A DNA stretch of 36,238 nt, taken from a virus. The stretch spans positions 1-36,238 of IMG/VR virus record IMGVR_UViG_3300032086_002567; one strand, 5' to 3'. A model generated the notes under the pieces. The model had not been told where the DNA came from. It searched no databases and saw nothing but the letters and a program-made list of their open reading frames with translations. Position 1 is the first letter of the stretch. The number at the start of each line of letters is the position of its first letter. Made by a program: the position numbers and the translations under genes. Positions 29,353 to 36,047 of this stretch are shown one piece after another.

Positions 29353-29737
29353 GCCCTAGACCCCACATATAAAGTAAACAGAGAATCATTATAATTCCCG
29401 CAAGATATGGGTAAATATTATACACCGAATAACCTATTGAATTGCTTATGAAATAGAATGATACAACAATATTTAACAAAACGTTTATTGAAATTAGCGC
29501 CAATGCTATGAGATGCGCGCCACTTTTTTTAAGATTCCACATAACGCCTAAATTAATAGCGTTATAAATCCAATAGATAGCCCAGTTATTATTTACTCTG
29601 AACTCTTTGAATAAGTAATGATATGCGACATCGGAAACGACAAAAAAGCACAACATTGTAAACGCGGTGCTTTTATCATCATTCCAAACTTTTGTGTAAA
29701 GATACAAAGAAGCTAGAATGCACAAACCGTCGAACAT
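29267..29737 (-). CDS. Polytopic membrane protein (156 aa)
   Basis: About five hydrophobic helices: residues 3-15, 24-42 (TAFTMLCFFVVSDVAYHYLF), 52-69, 74-98 (LIALALISINVLLNIVVSFY) and 107-126 (LAGIIMILCLLYMWGL). The C-terminal 30 residues are basic. The start at 29737 overlaps the stop of the small zinc gene; a GTG three bases earlier is also possible. It may help form the lysis lesion or alter the host membrane. No family recognised. Confidence 0.6.
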   Translation of the reverse strand: MFDGLCILASLYLYTKVWNDDKSTAFTMLCFFVVSDVAYHYLFKEFRVNNNWAIYWIYNAINLGVMWNLKKSGAHLIALALISINVLLNIVVSFYFISNSIGYSVYNIYPYLAGIIMILCLLYMWGLGHGAKRVDSLNNRSGAVGALFRRCGRMGK

Positions 29738-29892
29738 CACTTTTTATCCGTGATTCTACGGTTATATTTTACATATTCAGCTTTTTTGCTTGCTGGCAGC
29801 GCTTGACCGCACAAATTGCAAACATCAGTATTAGCTGAATTGCCGCTTGCTGGTGGTGGCTTTTTATCGCCATCCTGACCCGTTGGACACAT
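29737..29892 (-). CDS. Small CxxC protein (51 aa)
   Basis: Reads MCPTGQDGDKKPPPASGNSA, then CNLCGQALPASKKAEYVKYN. One CxxC pair plus Cys2 could hold a metal ion or act as a zinc knuckle; the first half is Pro/Gly/Ser-rich and likely flexible. The stop overlaps the start of the membrane gene (TGATG). Function unknown. Confidence 0.55.
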   Translation of the reverse strand: MCPTGQDGDKKPPPASGNSANTDVCNLCGQALPASKKAEYVKYNRRITDKK

Positions 29893-29904
29893 ATTATGCT
29901 GCTC

Positions 29905-30054
29905 TCAAATAGTTAGATTCTTTAACTCTGACAATACAAACCCGTAACGCTTAGCAATTGCTATCGCTTGTTGGGTAGATCCAATCCCAGACAATACAGT
30001 TCTGTTGTTTTCTGAGATTCGCCACCGTTTATTAAATACGGATAGCCTGACCAT
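29905..30054 (-). CDS. Small hypothetical protein (49 aa), first gene of the late transcript
   Basis: Reads MVRLSVFNKRWRISENNRTV and ends with a helix containing STQQAIAIAKRYGFVLSELK. A competing frame (29961-30065, 34 residues, MPIQWSGYPYLI) has the better-spaced AAGGTG ribosome site, but its sequence looks less protein-like. Either way one small gene follows the late promoter. No family recognised. Confidence 0.45.
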   Translation of the reverse strand: MVRLSVFNKRWRISENNRTVLSGIGSTQQAIAIAKRYGFVLSELKNLTI

Positions 30055-30095
30055 TGTATCGGCATTATTCTTACACCTTGATTAAAAGATAGGTA

Positions 30096-30124
30096 ATTAT
30101 AGCACGGCATAAAAAAACCGCCAA
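30096..30124 (-). promoter_or_regulatory. Candidate late-operon promoter, overlapping a terminator
   Basis: On the minus strand TTGGCG (30119-30124), a 17-base spacer and a perfect TATAAT (30096-30101). It is the only good promoter upstream of the lysis and morphogenesis genes. The -35 box is part of the terminator stem at 30118-30141 and the T-run forms the spacer. Confidence 0.65.
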
Positions 30125-30145
30125 TCTGTTAGGAAAGGCGGCTTT
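30111..30145 (-). terminator. Rho-independent terminator of the single-gene unit
   Basis: CCGCC/GGCGG arms (minus-strand stem 30137-30141 with 30118-30122) enclose 14 bases and are followed by seven T (30111-30117). It lies 35 bases past the stop of the 106-residue gene. Confidence 0.8.
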
Positions 30146-30179
30146 ATTCGACATGACTTAATCACACCGAGCAGACTCT

Positions 30180-30500
30180 TTAATTATACAAATACTTGTC
30201 AATTGTTTTGCCATCATTATTCATAAGGTAAATTTCAGTACCTTTGTAAATATGAAGATGCCCGCCTCCGTCATCCTTATAGTTATACACTATTACCGCT
30301 TCAGGCTTTACTGCCTCGCAAACGTTTTCCGATTCATTTCTATCTGTTTTTTGCGGAAATTCTACCAAGTAAGCGTTATATTCATAAACGTATAGCTGGT
30401 GTCTGGCTTCTTTGTATTGAATTGTTGAATATTGAACACGATCCGCTTGATCGGTAGACCCATTTGGAGAAAATATCTTTTTTACAATCTTAATAATCAT
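30180..30500 (-). CDS. Isolated hypothetical gene between two terminators (106 aa)
   Basis: Starts MIIKIVKKIFSPNGSTDQAD and is beta-rich (YVYEYNAYLVEF, AVIVYNYKDDGGGHLHIYKG). It has its own consensus-like promoter and an AAGG ribosome site, with a terminator on either side, so it is transcribed alone. That layout is typical of accessory genes (morons) expressed independently of the lytic programme. No family recognised. Confidence 0.65.
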   Translation of the reverse strand: MIIKIVKKIFSPNGSTDQADRVQYSTIQYKEARHQLYVYEYNAYLVEFPQKTDRNESENVCEAVKPEAVIVYNYKDDGGGHLHIYKGTEIYLMNNDGKTIDKYLYN

Positions 30501-30548
30501 TTCTATCTACCTTCTGTCTAGTTAAAATAATCCATCTCTGGAGTTGTC

Positions 30549-30577
30549 ATTATAACAGCTATTGGCTAGAGTCGCAA
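30549..30577 (-). promoter_or_regulatory. Promoter of the isolated 106-residue gene
   Basis: On the minus strand TTGCGA (30572-30577), a 17-base spacer and a perfect TATAAT (30549-30554). A leader of about 40 bases follows to the ATG at 30500. Confidence 0.65.
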
Positions 30578-30608
30578 TTTAGGGCTGCTTATTCCTTATG
30601 GCTGGTTA

Positions 30609-30682
30609 ATAAAAAAGCGCCTAGCCTAAAGTGAGAGTTGGGATATTCGGCCAAAACCCACAGAAAATAAGTGCTAGACGCT
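30609..30682 (-). terminator. Long-loop terminator after ninG
   Basis: AGCGTCTAGC (30673-30682) pairs with GCTAGGCGCT (30616-30625) over ten positions with one G-U, and is followed by six T on the minus strand. The loop is 47 bases and contains a smaller TGGG/CCCA hairpin. The 5' arm overlaps the NinG stop codon, so translating ribosomes may interfere with folding. Confidence 0.75.
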
Positions 30683-31243
30683 GTTAAGCTGTTTTAATTT
30701 ATCTTTGTAGTAATCTTCAATCTTTTTGTAATCTTGAGCGGTTCGCTTTACTGCTCCGCCTTTCATTGATTCCAGCCTTAATACCCTGTTCAATCCTATT
30801 TTCTTAATTAGGTTTACCCGGTAAAGCCCGGAGTCGCCGCCTTTAAAGTAATTGCAGTCTAGCCTTTGCCCGTTAATATTATCCTCTTCATACCTTACTA
30901 ATGGGTTGTTGCCACTCTCTAAATAATGCCCGGCTTGGTAGTTTTCGCCTAGTTCCCGGTCGCAGCATATGCACAACTGATTCTTATCCCGGGTTCTTAC
31001 ATATAAATGACAAGCCTCCTTTGCCGCCCTTTTCCGGGTCTTTACCGGGTTAGAGACTTTTGTATTACTTCTGCCCGGCGAGTAAACTTTCGCTATTTGC
31101 TTCTTAACCGCTTTCTTGCCTTTGCTAGCTGCGTACTCAACAATGCAATCCTGAGAGCAGAAGTTACCCGCTGGTAATCTGGTCATAGATTCGCGCCTGA
31201 ACCTATCTTTGCAGTTGCAGCATTTTAGTTTAGCGTTTGGCAA
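30674..31243 (-). CDS. ninG: NinG recombination protein (Rap-like, 189 aa)
   Basis: An N-terminal zinc ribbon (CCNCKDRF...CSQDC) and a basic linker lead to the NinG domain: HLYVRTRDKNQLCICC, YQAGHYLESGNNPLVRY, NINGQRLDCNYFKGGD and YRVNLIKKIG. These are the signature segments of lambda NinG/Rap, a structure-specific endonuclease that cuts branched DNA and helps Red-type recombination. It shares the operon with RecT and the NinB-like protein. Confidence 0.95.
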   Translation of the reverse strand: MPNAKLKCCNCKDRFRRESMTRLPAGNFCSQDCIVEYAASKGKKAVKKQIAKVYSPGRSNTKVSNPVKTRKRAAKEACHLYVRTRDKNQLCICCDRELGENYQAGHYLESGNNPLVRYEEDNINGQRLDCNYFKGGDSGLYRVNLIKKIGLNRVLRLESMKGGAVKRTAQDYKKIEDYYKDKLKQLNSV

Positions 31244-31678
31244 TCACTCTCTCCACTCAGGCGGCGGCGCATGCTGTCCGTTAATTCCCAGGAAATTAAT
31301 GCAATCTTCAATATAATCACGCATAGGTTTTACTTTCATTTTGGCAATCGATGGCTTGACCTCAAAAGGCTTCCCCATCACTTCAACAAAAATCGGGCTG
31401 CAGCAATTATCTTTGAGGAATTGATCGGCTGTATCTTCTGGCTTAACTGATTTATCAATAACAGCCTTACTTAAGCCTTGCCATTCCACAACTACAGGTA
31501 TTATGACGCCCCAGTAATAGCCTAGCTGTCTAACCGTTTTAGCGTTTGAGTACGGTGTTATTTCGACCGTATATTCTTGACCTTCTTTTACGTCTAGCTC
31601 ATCAATATTCTTGATTGCTCTTAACTTGTGAATTTCTTGATTTTGGACGCGGATATGCTGAGCGAATATTGTTTTCAT
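31244..31678 (-). CDS. NinB-like recombination protein (144 aa)
   Basis: EYTVEITPYSNAKTVRQLGY followed by YWGVIIPVVVEWQGLS, a central FVEVMGKPFEVKPSIAKM and the end YIEDCINFLGINGQHAPPPE match a NinB-like phage family, which in lambda (Orf) binds single-stranded DNA and SSB and substitutes for RecFOR. Gene order directly upstream of ninG, as in lambda nin regions, supports it. Confidence 0.65.
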   Translation of the reverse strand: MKTIFAQHIRVQNQEIHKLRAIKNIDELDVKEGQEYTVEITPYSNAKTVRQLGYYWGVIIPVVVEWQGLSKAVIDKSVKPEDTADQFLKDNCCSPIFVEVMGKPFEVKPSIAKMKVKPMRDYIEDCINFLGINGQHAPPPEWRE

Positions 31679-32091
31679 TTAGCTTTCTCCTGCATCAACT
31701 CATAACCCGCTTGAAAGGCATACCTCATATCTTCTCTTGAATACGGAACGTTGCCAAAAGTGTTAGTATTTTGTCCGACATAATCATTAACCCAGTGTAA
31801 AAATATAGGCCACATTTCGTCTAGGTTTTTAATCTCACTCTTAGGAACTGACTCGGCTAACTGATTTTCGAGTTTATTTATACGCTTACCATTTAAAGAC
31901 GCCTGAAAACATGCGTTTGCATTAGCCGTTTCCAGTTGCTTTTCAAGCTCTTGGATTCTTTCTTTATCAGTCATTCGTCGAGTCACACCACCAGAACCAT
32001 CTAAGCTTAATTTGTCACTGTTGAGGGGGTTTTCTTCACAAGCGCAATACATATAAGCCTCACCGCAATCTGAACACATGAACTTACTCAT
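31675..32091 (-). CDS. Hypothetical protein with N-terminal zinc motif and coiled coil (138 aa)
   Basis: MSKFMCSDCGEAYMYCACEE carries a CxxC-x6-CxC cluster likely to bind zinc. Residues 40-85 form a coiled coil (RIQELEKQLETANANACF, KLENQLAES), and the C-terminal domain reads PIFLHWVNDYVGQ and AFQAGYELMQEKAK. The ending resembles the C-terminus of several small phage early proteins. Overlaps its neighbours by four to eight bases. Confidence 0.6.
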   Translation of the reverse strand: MSKFMCSDCGEAYMYCACEENPLNSDKLSLDGSGGVTRRMTDKERIQELEKQLETANANACFQASLNGKRINKLENQLAESVPKSEIKNLDEMWPIFLHWVNDYVGQNTNTFGNVPYSREDMRYAFQAGYELMQEKAK

Positions 32092-32542
32092 TATTAGCTT
32101 TCTCTTGTAGTACTAGAAATAAACATTCGGCTAGTGCGCGTTGCGGTATTTTGTTTTTAGTTGGATGATAACTGTTGCTCCCAGCCACCCAAAACAAAGC
32201 AGGTCTGTCTATAGGATTAAAGGCTATCTCATGCTCAATAACCAAAGGCATTAAATCATTCCAGTTGTTGCAGTAGTCAGGCAAATCAATATAATCACCA
32301 CCAGCCGTTAAACACCTATTCTGACCAACGTAATAAAATGCAAAAAATCTAGCTACCCTTTTGTTGAGGTCTTTATCACTCAACTCACTCACTTGCTCTT
32401 GTGTTAGTTTTGGCTGGACCTTGGTAAGCTTGTCATTCATTTCGCATTTAGCACACCAACCACCAGCAAAACCATTAGTGCGCCTTCTCCCAATATGCCC
32501 GCAATGCCCGCACTTATATTGCTCTTGTGTTAGGTTATTCAT
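32084..32542 (-). CDS. Zinc ribbon fused to a NinX/DUF2591-like domain (152 aa)
   Basis: Residues 1-37 form a zinc ribbon (CGHCG...CAKC). The rest, beginning LSDKDLNKRVARFFAF, has DYCNNWNDLMPLVIEHEIAF and ends with RALAECLFLVLQE, the layout of the phage NinX/DUF2591 family: an N-terminal LSD-x-N motif, the DYCNN pocket and a C-terminal helix. The function of the family is unknown. The added N-terminal ribbon is uncommon. It fits with the neighbouring nin-type genes. Confidence 0.7.
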   Translation of the reverse strand: MNNLTQEQYKCGHCGHIGRRRTNGFAGGWCAKCEMNDKLTKVQPKLTQEQVSELSDKDLNKRVARFFAFYYVGQNRCLTAGGDYIDLPDYCNNWNDLMPLVIEHEIAFNPIDRPALFWVAGSNSYHPTKNKIPQRALAECLFLVLQEKANNE

Positions 32543-32703
32543 GCTTGCGTCCTGAAATTACCAACACCACAATCCCGGCGAATAGCGCCATAGTATTTAC
32601 CCTCAAACCACGGAGCATCCCACTTCCTAGCTTGATAAATCCTTAACCTAGTTAGCACATCTACCATTTTGACCATCTCGGATAATTGACTTTTATAGCT
32701 CAT
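32539..32703 (-). CDS. Small hypothetical protein (54 aa)
   Basis: Reads MSYKSQLSEMVKMVDVLTRL, then WDAPWFEGKYYGAIRRDCGV. An N-terminal helix and a Trp/Tyr-rich turn suggest a small folded domain. A purine-rich ribosome site (AAGGAAGG) lies upstream, and the stop overlaps the start of the next gene (ATGA). No family recognised. Confidence 0.6.
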   Translation of the reverse strand: MSYKSQLSEMVKMVDVLTRLRIYQARKWDAPWFEGKYYGAIRRDCGVGNFRTQA

Positions 32704-32728
32704 TTTTCGTTACCTTCCTTATGGTTGG

Positions 32729-33001
32729 TTAATATTTAGGCTTCACTTCTGGCTTGTCGTGCGGATAAGGAACACCAGAAAAGCCGCGTCTAAATAAGAC
32801 TGTTTCAACCTGAGCCTTTCTATCCTTTGTAGTCCAGTATGCTTTATCGCCCTGCCACCAAACAACATCGTTAATTGATACCGACTCTGAGTTTTTGTCT
32901 CTTTCCACATAGATAGCGCACTCACTACCGTCAGTTGTGTTTATATAAACTTTTTCATCGAATATTTTATGATCTATTACTTTCCCGCCTACACTCATCA
33001 T
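32729..33001 (-). CDS. Small beta-rich hypothetical protein (90 aa)
   Basis: MMSVGGKVIDHKIFDEKVYI, then ECAIYVERDKNSESVSINDV and VWWQGDKAYWTTKDRKAQVE suggest an SH3-like or OB-like barrel. It resembles short phage early proteins in length, but I do not recognise the family. It shares the leader AAGGAATAG-ATGATG with the gene at 33413. Confidence 0.6.
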   Translation of the reverse strand: MMSVGGKVIDHKIFDEKVYINTTDGSECAIYVERDKNSESVSINDVVWWQGDKAYWTTKDRKAQVETVLFRRGFSGVPYPHDKPEVKPKY

Positions 33002-33008
33002 CTATTCC

Positions 33009-33140
33009 TTATCCAAAAGTTACACTGACATTCTTAATCAGCCATATAAAAAGTTCTATGACTGCCCATCCTACAAGCGCAGAAATTAGAATGACTATTG
33101 CTAGTAATGGTTTAAAACTAAATTTTATTGGTCCCATCAT
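33009..33140 (-). CDS. Tiny single-helix membrane protein (43 aa)
   Basis: An AAAGGAG ribosome site precedes ATG-ATG at 33140/33137. The protein starts MMGPIKFSFK and has one long transmembrane helix (LLAIVILISALVGWAVIELF) with a short polar end. It fills a gap between two longer genes. One of three similar tiny membrane proteins in the early blocks. Confidence 0.65.
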   Translation of the reverse strand: MMGPIKFSFKPLLAIVILISALVGWAVIELFIWLIKNVSVTFG

Positions 33141-33149
33141 CTACTCCTT

Positions 33150-33413
33150 TTAAGTAGTTGTGGCGAGAGAGAATAAATCTTTAATTGCCTCGAATTCCGT
33201 ATCGCCGAATCCGGTGAGTCTAGCTTCGTCAATAAGCCTGCAATAACCTGCCATTAAAGCGGGTAGTGATGTTTTTTCTTCATCCGTTAGGCCGTAACCT
33301 TCAAGCCTTTTTAGCGCTACTGTCATGTTTACTGCGAGGTATTTCGGCTCAGCAAATTCAGAGGACCAAGTCGAAATCTTAAAATCGTCAATTATTAAAT
33401 CGTTCTGCATCAT
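33150..33413 (-). CDS. Hypothetical protein (87 aa)
   Basis: MMQNDLIIDDFKISTWSSEF is a beta-rich N-terminus; the rest is helical (NMTVALKRLEGYGLTDEEKT, then EFEAIKDLFSLA). Acidic and soluble. The double ATG follows AAGGA, overlapping the end of the XRE regulator gene. No family recognised. Confidence 0.6.
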   Translation of the reverse strand: MMQNDLIIDDFKISTWSSEFAEPKYLAVNMTVALKRLEGYGLTDEEKTSLPALMAGYCRLIDEARLTGFGDTEFEAIKDLFSLATTT

Positions 33414-33641
33414 CTATTCCTTATGGTTAAGTACTGTTAAATGATCCCCATACACATCATTAAGAGTTACACCTAAAGCGTTACACAACTCAATAGCAGT
33501 CCTTATTCTGGTATTATCACCAGCCTCAGCTCTAACTACCGTTGTGACCGATATCATAGAGTCAGTGTCTAGAGATAACGCTAACCGGCTCAACCCTTTA
33601 GACTCTCTAATGCTTCTTAGGTTGCTTGCCAATCTAATCAT
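33414..33641 (-). CDS. XRE-family transcriptional regulator (75 aa)
   Basis: A complete Cro/cI-type helix-turn-helix covers residues 5-62: LRSIRESKGLSRLALSLDTD (helices 1-2), SVTTVVRAEAGDNTRIRTAI (recognition helix and helix 4) and ALGVTLNDVYGD. There is no room for a cI-type dimerisation or cleavage domain, so it resembles Cro rather than an autocleavable repressor. The ATG overlaps the RecT stop (ATGA). It probably regulates the divergent promoter region near 35.8 kb. Confidence 0.8.
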   Translation of the reverse strand: MIRLASNLRSIRESKGLSRLALSLDTDSMISVTTVVRAEAGDNTRIRTAIELCNALGVTLNDVYGDHLTVLNHKE

Positions 33642-34654
33642 GCGTTAAATCTCCTTAATATACCTTCCAACTCTTCACCGCTAGTATACTCAACCTGCTC
33701 AGGGTTTATTATTGCCACACACTCTTCAGATTGAGCGTATTTATTGATTGCCGCTCTCTCGTCACTAGCGAAACACTTCCAAACAGCGTTTTTCTCTTCA
33801 ATTAATGAGAATGTTGATAAAATCTCTTGGCATTGTTGAAAGTCTTCCATCTCAAAAGCTTCATACATTCGATAGAAAACCTCTCGGAGTTTTGACGGTA
33901 AAGAGTCTGGATTGTTTCCAGGTCGCCAATTGCCACTTTTGCCTTTTGGCTTTTCATCTTCAAAGTTAATACCTTCTTCATTCTCAATGTTTAACATTTG
34001 AATAGCTGAGTCCAGCCGCTCAACTTTAGGCCAGTAGCTCGAAGCTCTTTTGACAACAGTTTTTCTAATCATTTGTTCTGGGTCTGTTACCCATGGACCA
34101 GAGTTCTTTTTGAACGCCATTGAGCGATCACGAATGTCATAGACCGCATTGAGGCTCATTTCCTCAGTTAGATAATCGCCTTGAGCTGTTTTAACGGTGC
34201 AATATGTGCCGACTATCGCCCCTCTATCGACAAAAGGGTTGTATTGATGCTCTGGAGCTTTATCTATCCCCATACTGCGATAATTATCGTTTTCTCTAAC
34301 TATTTTAGCTTGACCCCAAACGATTGAGCCAGACGCGCAAGCTAGGTGAAGCAAGCCCATATATGAAACATCGAGACAAACTTTTTTATCTCTAGGAACT
34401 AGATAGGCATGCTTTAAGGCCGGATTTAGACTAATACCAATAGCAGACACGTTAATTATTGCATTTCTCAAGCTGTCAGTATTTGACCAAGCAACATCAT
34501 CTAAGTATTTGTTGGCCTGCAAAAGCTGCATAGCAAAATTAAACTCTTTTTCCCAAGCAACCCTTTTGTCGATTGAAACGCTCAAAAATTGGTTTTTAAC
34601 CTGCTCGATCACCTGCCTATTATTCACAGGCTCTTGAATTGCTAAATTAGTCAT
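33638..34654 (-). CDS. recT: RecT-family single-strand annealing protein (338 aa)
   Basis: Start 34654 ([20 protein letters not shown]) is preferred over 34711 because it overlaps the stop of a 31-residue gene and follows GGTGGA. GISLNPALKHAYLVPRDKK followed by CLDVSYMGLLHLA is the RecT signature core, and MIRKTVVKRASSYWP completes it. It anneals complementary single strands during replication-recombination. No recE/lambda-exo-like nuclease is seen nearby, so host or another nuclease must make single strands. Confidence 0.92.
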   Translation of the reverse strand: MTNLAIQEPVNNRQVIEQVKNQFLSVSIDKRVAWEKEFNFAMQLLQANKYLDDVAWSNTDSLRNAIINVSAIGISLNPALKHAYLVPRDKKVCLDVSYMGLLHLACASGSIVWGQAKIVRENDNYRSMGIDKAPEHQYNPFVDRGAIVGTYCTVKTAQGDYLTEEMSLNAVYDIRDRSMAFKKNSGPWVTDPEQMIRKTVVKRASSYWPKVERLDSAIQMLNIENEEGINFEDEKPKGKSGNWRPGNNPDSLPSKLREVFYRMYEAFEMEDFQQCQEILSTFSLIEEKNAVWKCFASDERAAINKYAQSEECVAIINPEQVEYTSGEELEGILRRFNA

Positions 34655-34746
34655 ATCGAATCCACCAAACTCATTAATAATATTAAAAATATGCAGCCAG
34701 CTATTACCCATGCTAGCTCTTTTCTTTCCTCTGTTGTTAGTTTCAT
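34651..34746 (-). CDS. Tiny single-helix membrane protein (31 aa)
   Basis: An AGAGG ribosome site precedes ATG 34746, which overlaps the stop of the YopX/HNH gene (ATGA). It reads [20 protein letters not shown] and continues with a transmembrane helix ending LMSLVDSI; the stop overlaps the RecT ATG (ATGA). Coupling on both sides strongly suggests a real gene. It may be a leader for RecT translation as well as a membrane peptide. Confidence 0.65.
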   Translation of the reverse strand: MKLTTEERKELAWVIAGCIFLILLMSLVDSI

Positions 34747-35396
34747 TGTTTAACCTCTAGCAGTTCTGGGTTTTCGTGAATATTACCGATTACTTGATAT
34801 CGAAAAAAATCAACAATAGCCGAAGGATTGCCATCTGAAAAGTTTAACCCTTTAAAAGTAAACCTACCTTCCCAAAAAACAATTACAGCAAGCCGATTAA
34901 ACCCATAGTCGATAACATCCCCTTCGTAAATCTCAACGCCGCTCTTGTCTTTTAGGCCGGTAAACTCTCCGCAATACTCAAATTGACTTCTTCTAAATGT
35001 TGTAGATATAAGCTTTTGCAGAGTAAAAATTTGAACCTGTTTAGAATTTTTATTAAAAAGTTTAAATTTTTTGTTTTGAAATTCTTGCGATTCTGCAACA
35101 AACTGCCCGTTTTTATTTCTAACTCCGGAATCATGTGACTTTGCGTGCCTAGACTGCTCTTGATGATACTCTAAGTTTTCCAACCTGTTATCATCTCTAA
35201 CACCATTTTTATGATGGATAACCGCCCCTTTTTCCAAATACCTACCAAGATGATTCTCCATAACAAGCCTATGCTCTAAAACATAACCGCGAGAAGTGGC
35301 TAAAGGGTGATATTCAGCTTTTCTATACTGATAGCCGTGCATCAGATAACCCTTGCTTTTATCTTTATCCCACGCCCTGAACTTTATTTCTCTCAT
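34743..35396 (-). CDS. YopX protein interrupted by an HNH endonuclease domain (217 aa)
   Basis: Residues 1-13 ([13 protein letters not shown]) are the YopX N-terminus, and residues 142-217 ([20 protein letters not shown] to [13 protein letters not shown]) are the YopX C-terminal domain. Between them, residues 19-90 form an HNH module of homing type: [26 protein letters not shown], the catalytic HHKNG (His61-His62) and [11 protein letters not shown]. Residues 95-140 include RNKNGQF and a helix-turn-helix-like [20 protein letters not shown]. The frame is unbroken, so the product is a fusion. It may be a selfish nuclease inserted in frame or a domesticated chimera. Confidence 0.85.
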   Translation of the reverse strand: MREIKFRAWDKDKSKGYLMHGYQYRKAEYHPLATSRGYVLEHRLVMENHLGRYLEKGAVIHHKNGVRDDNRLENLEYHQEQSRHAKSHDSGVRNKNGQFVAESQEFQNKKFKLFNKNSKQVQIFTLQKLISTTFRRSQFEYCGEFTGLKDKSGVEIYEGDVIDYGFNRLAVIVFWEGRFTFKGLNFSDGNPSAIVDFFRYQVIGNIHENPELLEVKQ

Positions 35397-35770
35397 AACG
35401 CCATCTCCCTAGCGCATTTAGCTTCATAAGAGCCGTCACGCTCTGGATTCGCGCTCTTGTATGCGATTTCTTCTTGGACTTCGTCAATGAAAGCTTTGAA
35501 TTCGATTATCATTAATCGCTCTAATTCCATAACGAATTTCATAGGGTTTCTATTAGTGATAGCATCGGTTAGCTCGTCAAGGTCAAAATCTTTACCTGCT
35601 GGAGGCTCATAACTAGCATTAACTTGATCGATTATCTCTTGGTATTCATCAGGGTGATTGACCTGCATAAATCCTAGATTTGACAATGCTTGCTCGTCTG
35701 AAATGTACGTTATATCTTCTAGGCCAAATACTGATTCTACATACTGTTCAAAAAATGTTAACTGGCTCAT
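35393..35770 (-). CDS. Acidic hypothetical protein, first gene of the RecT operon (125 aa)
   Basis: Starts [20 protein letters not shown]. Strongly acidic and helical, with [20 protein letters not shown] and [20 protein letters not shown]. It lies first after the divergent promoter. No nucleic-acid motif is visible; the charge could mimic DNA or bind a host protein. No family recognised. Confidence 0.6.
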   Translation of the reverse strand: MSQLTFFEQYVESVFGLEDITYISDEQALSNLGFMQVNHPDEYQEIIDQVNASYEPPAGKDFDLDELTDAITNRNPMKFVMELERLMIIEFKAFIDEVQEEIAYKSANPERDGSYEAKCAREMAL

Positions 35771-35781
35771 TTATTTATTCC

Positions 35782-35810
35782 TTAACTTTTCAACTTAAAC
35801 CTAGTATAAT
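35782..35810 (+). promoter_or_regulatory. Rightward promoter of the plus-strand regulator gene
   Basis: TTAACT (35782-35787), a 17-base spacer and a perfect TATAAT (35805-35810) on the plus strand, followed about 50 bases later by the gene with its AGGGG ribosome site. Its -10 box overlaps the leftward -10 box at 35803-35808. Confidence 0.6.
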
Positions 35811-35830
35811 CCTTTTAAAACATATTGCAA
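35803..35830 (-). promoter_or_regulatory. Leftward promoter of the RecT operon
   Basis: On the minus strand TTGCAA (35825-35830), a 16-base spacer and TATACT (35803-35808). It would express the operon from 35770 downward. The overlap with the rightward promoter means that only one can be occupied at a time. Confidence 0.5.
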
Positions 35831-35863
35831 GTATATTTTAAATATTATTCACAGGGGTTAAAA

Positions 35864-36025
35864 ATGTATAAAGAAGGAAATATTAAGTTAGAGTCTCACA
35901 CAAACAAAAATCTTGATGAGTTATCAGCATGGAGAAGGTATAACGCAATACTTCCTTGGAGAAAAAAGGATATTGTGGCCGAACTGGTCGAAAAAGCCCG
36001 TAAACGAGAGGTTAAGCACTCTTAG
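35864..36025 (+). CDS. Plus-strand ribbon-helix-helix-like regulator candidate (53 aa)
   Basis: The only convincing rightward gene. AGGGG seven bases before ATG 35864 sets the start; an ATG at 35825 is in frame but lacks a ribosome site. The protein reads MYKEGNIKLESHTNKNLDEL, then LPWRKKDIVAELVEKARKRE. A short N-terminal strand, a first helix and a basic second helix with KKDIVAELVEKA fit the Arc/MetJ/CopG fold of small dimeric repressors. It diverges from the RecT operon and converges on the methyltransferase gene, and probably controls the shared promoter region. Confidence 0.6.
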   Translation: MYKEGNIKLESHTNKNLDELSAWRRYNAILPWRKKDIVAELVEKARKREVKHS

Positions 36026-36047
36026 CTTATAGCTTTAGGTGAGTGAG

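Noticed and set aside
29961-30065. 34-residue frame at the start of the late transcript
   Set aside because: It has the better-spaced ribosome site, but its composition is less protein-like than the 49-residue frame; kept only as an alternative.
33414-33641. Full-length cI-type repressor
   Set aside because: Only the DNA-binding domain is present (75 residues); no dimerisation or autocleavage domain follows.
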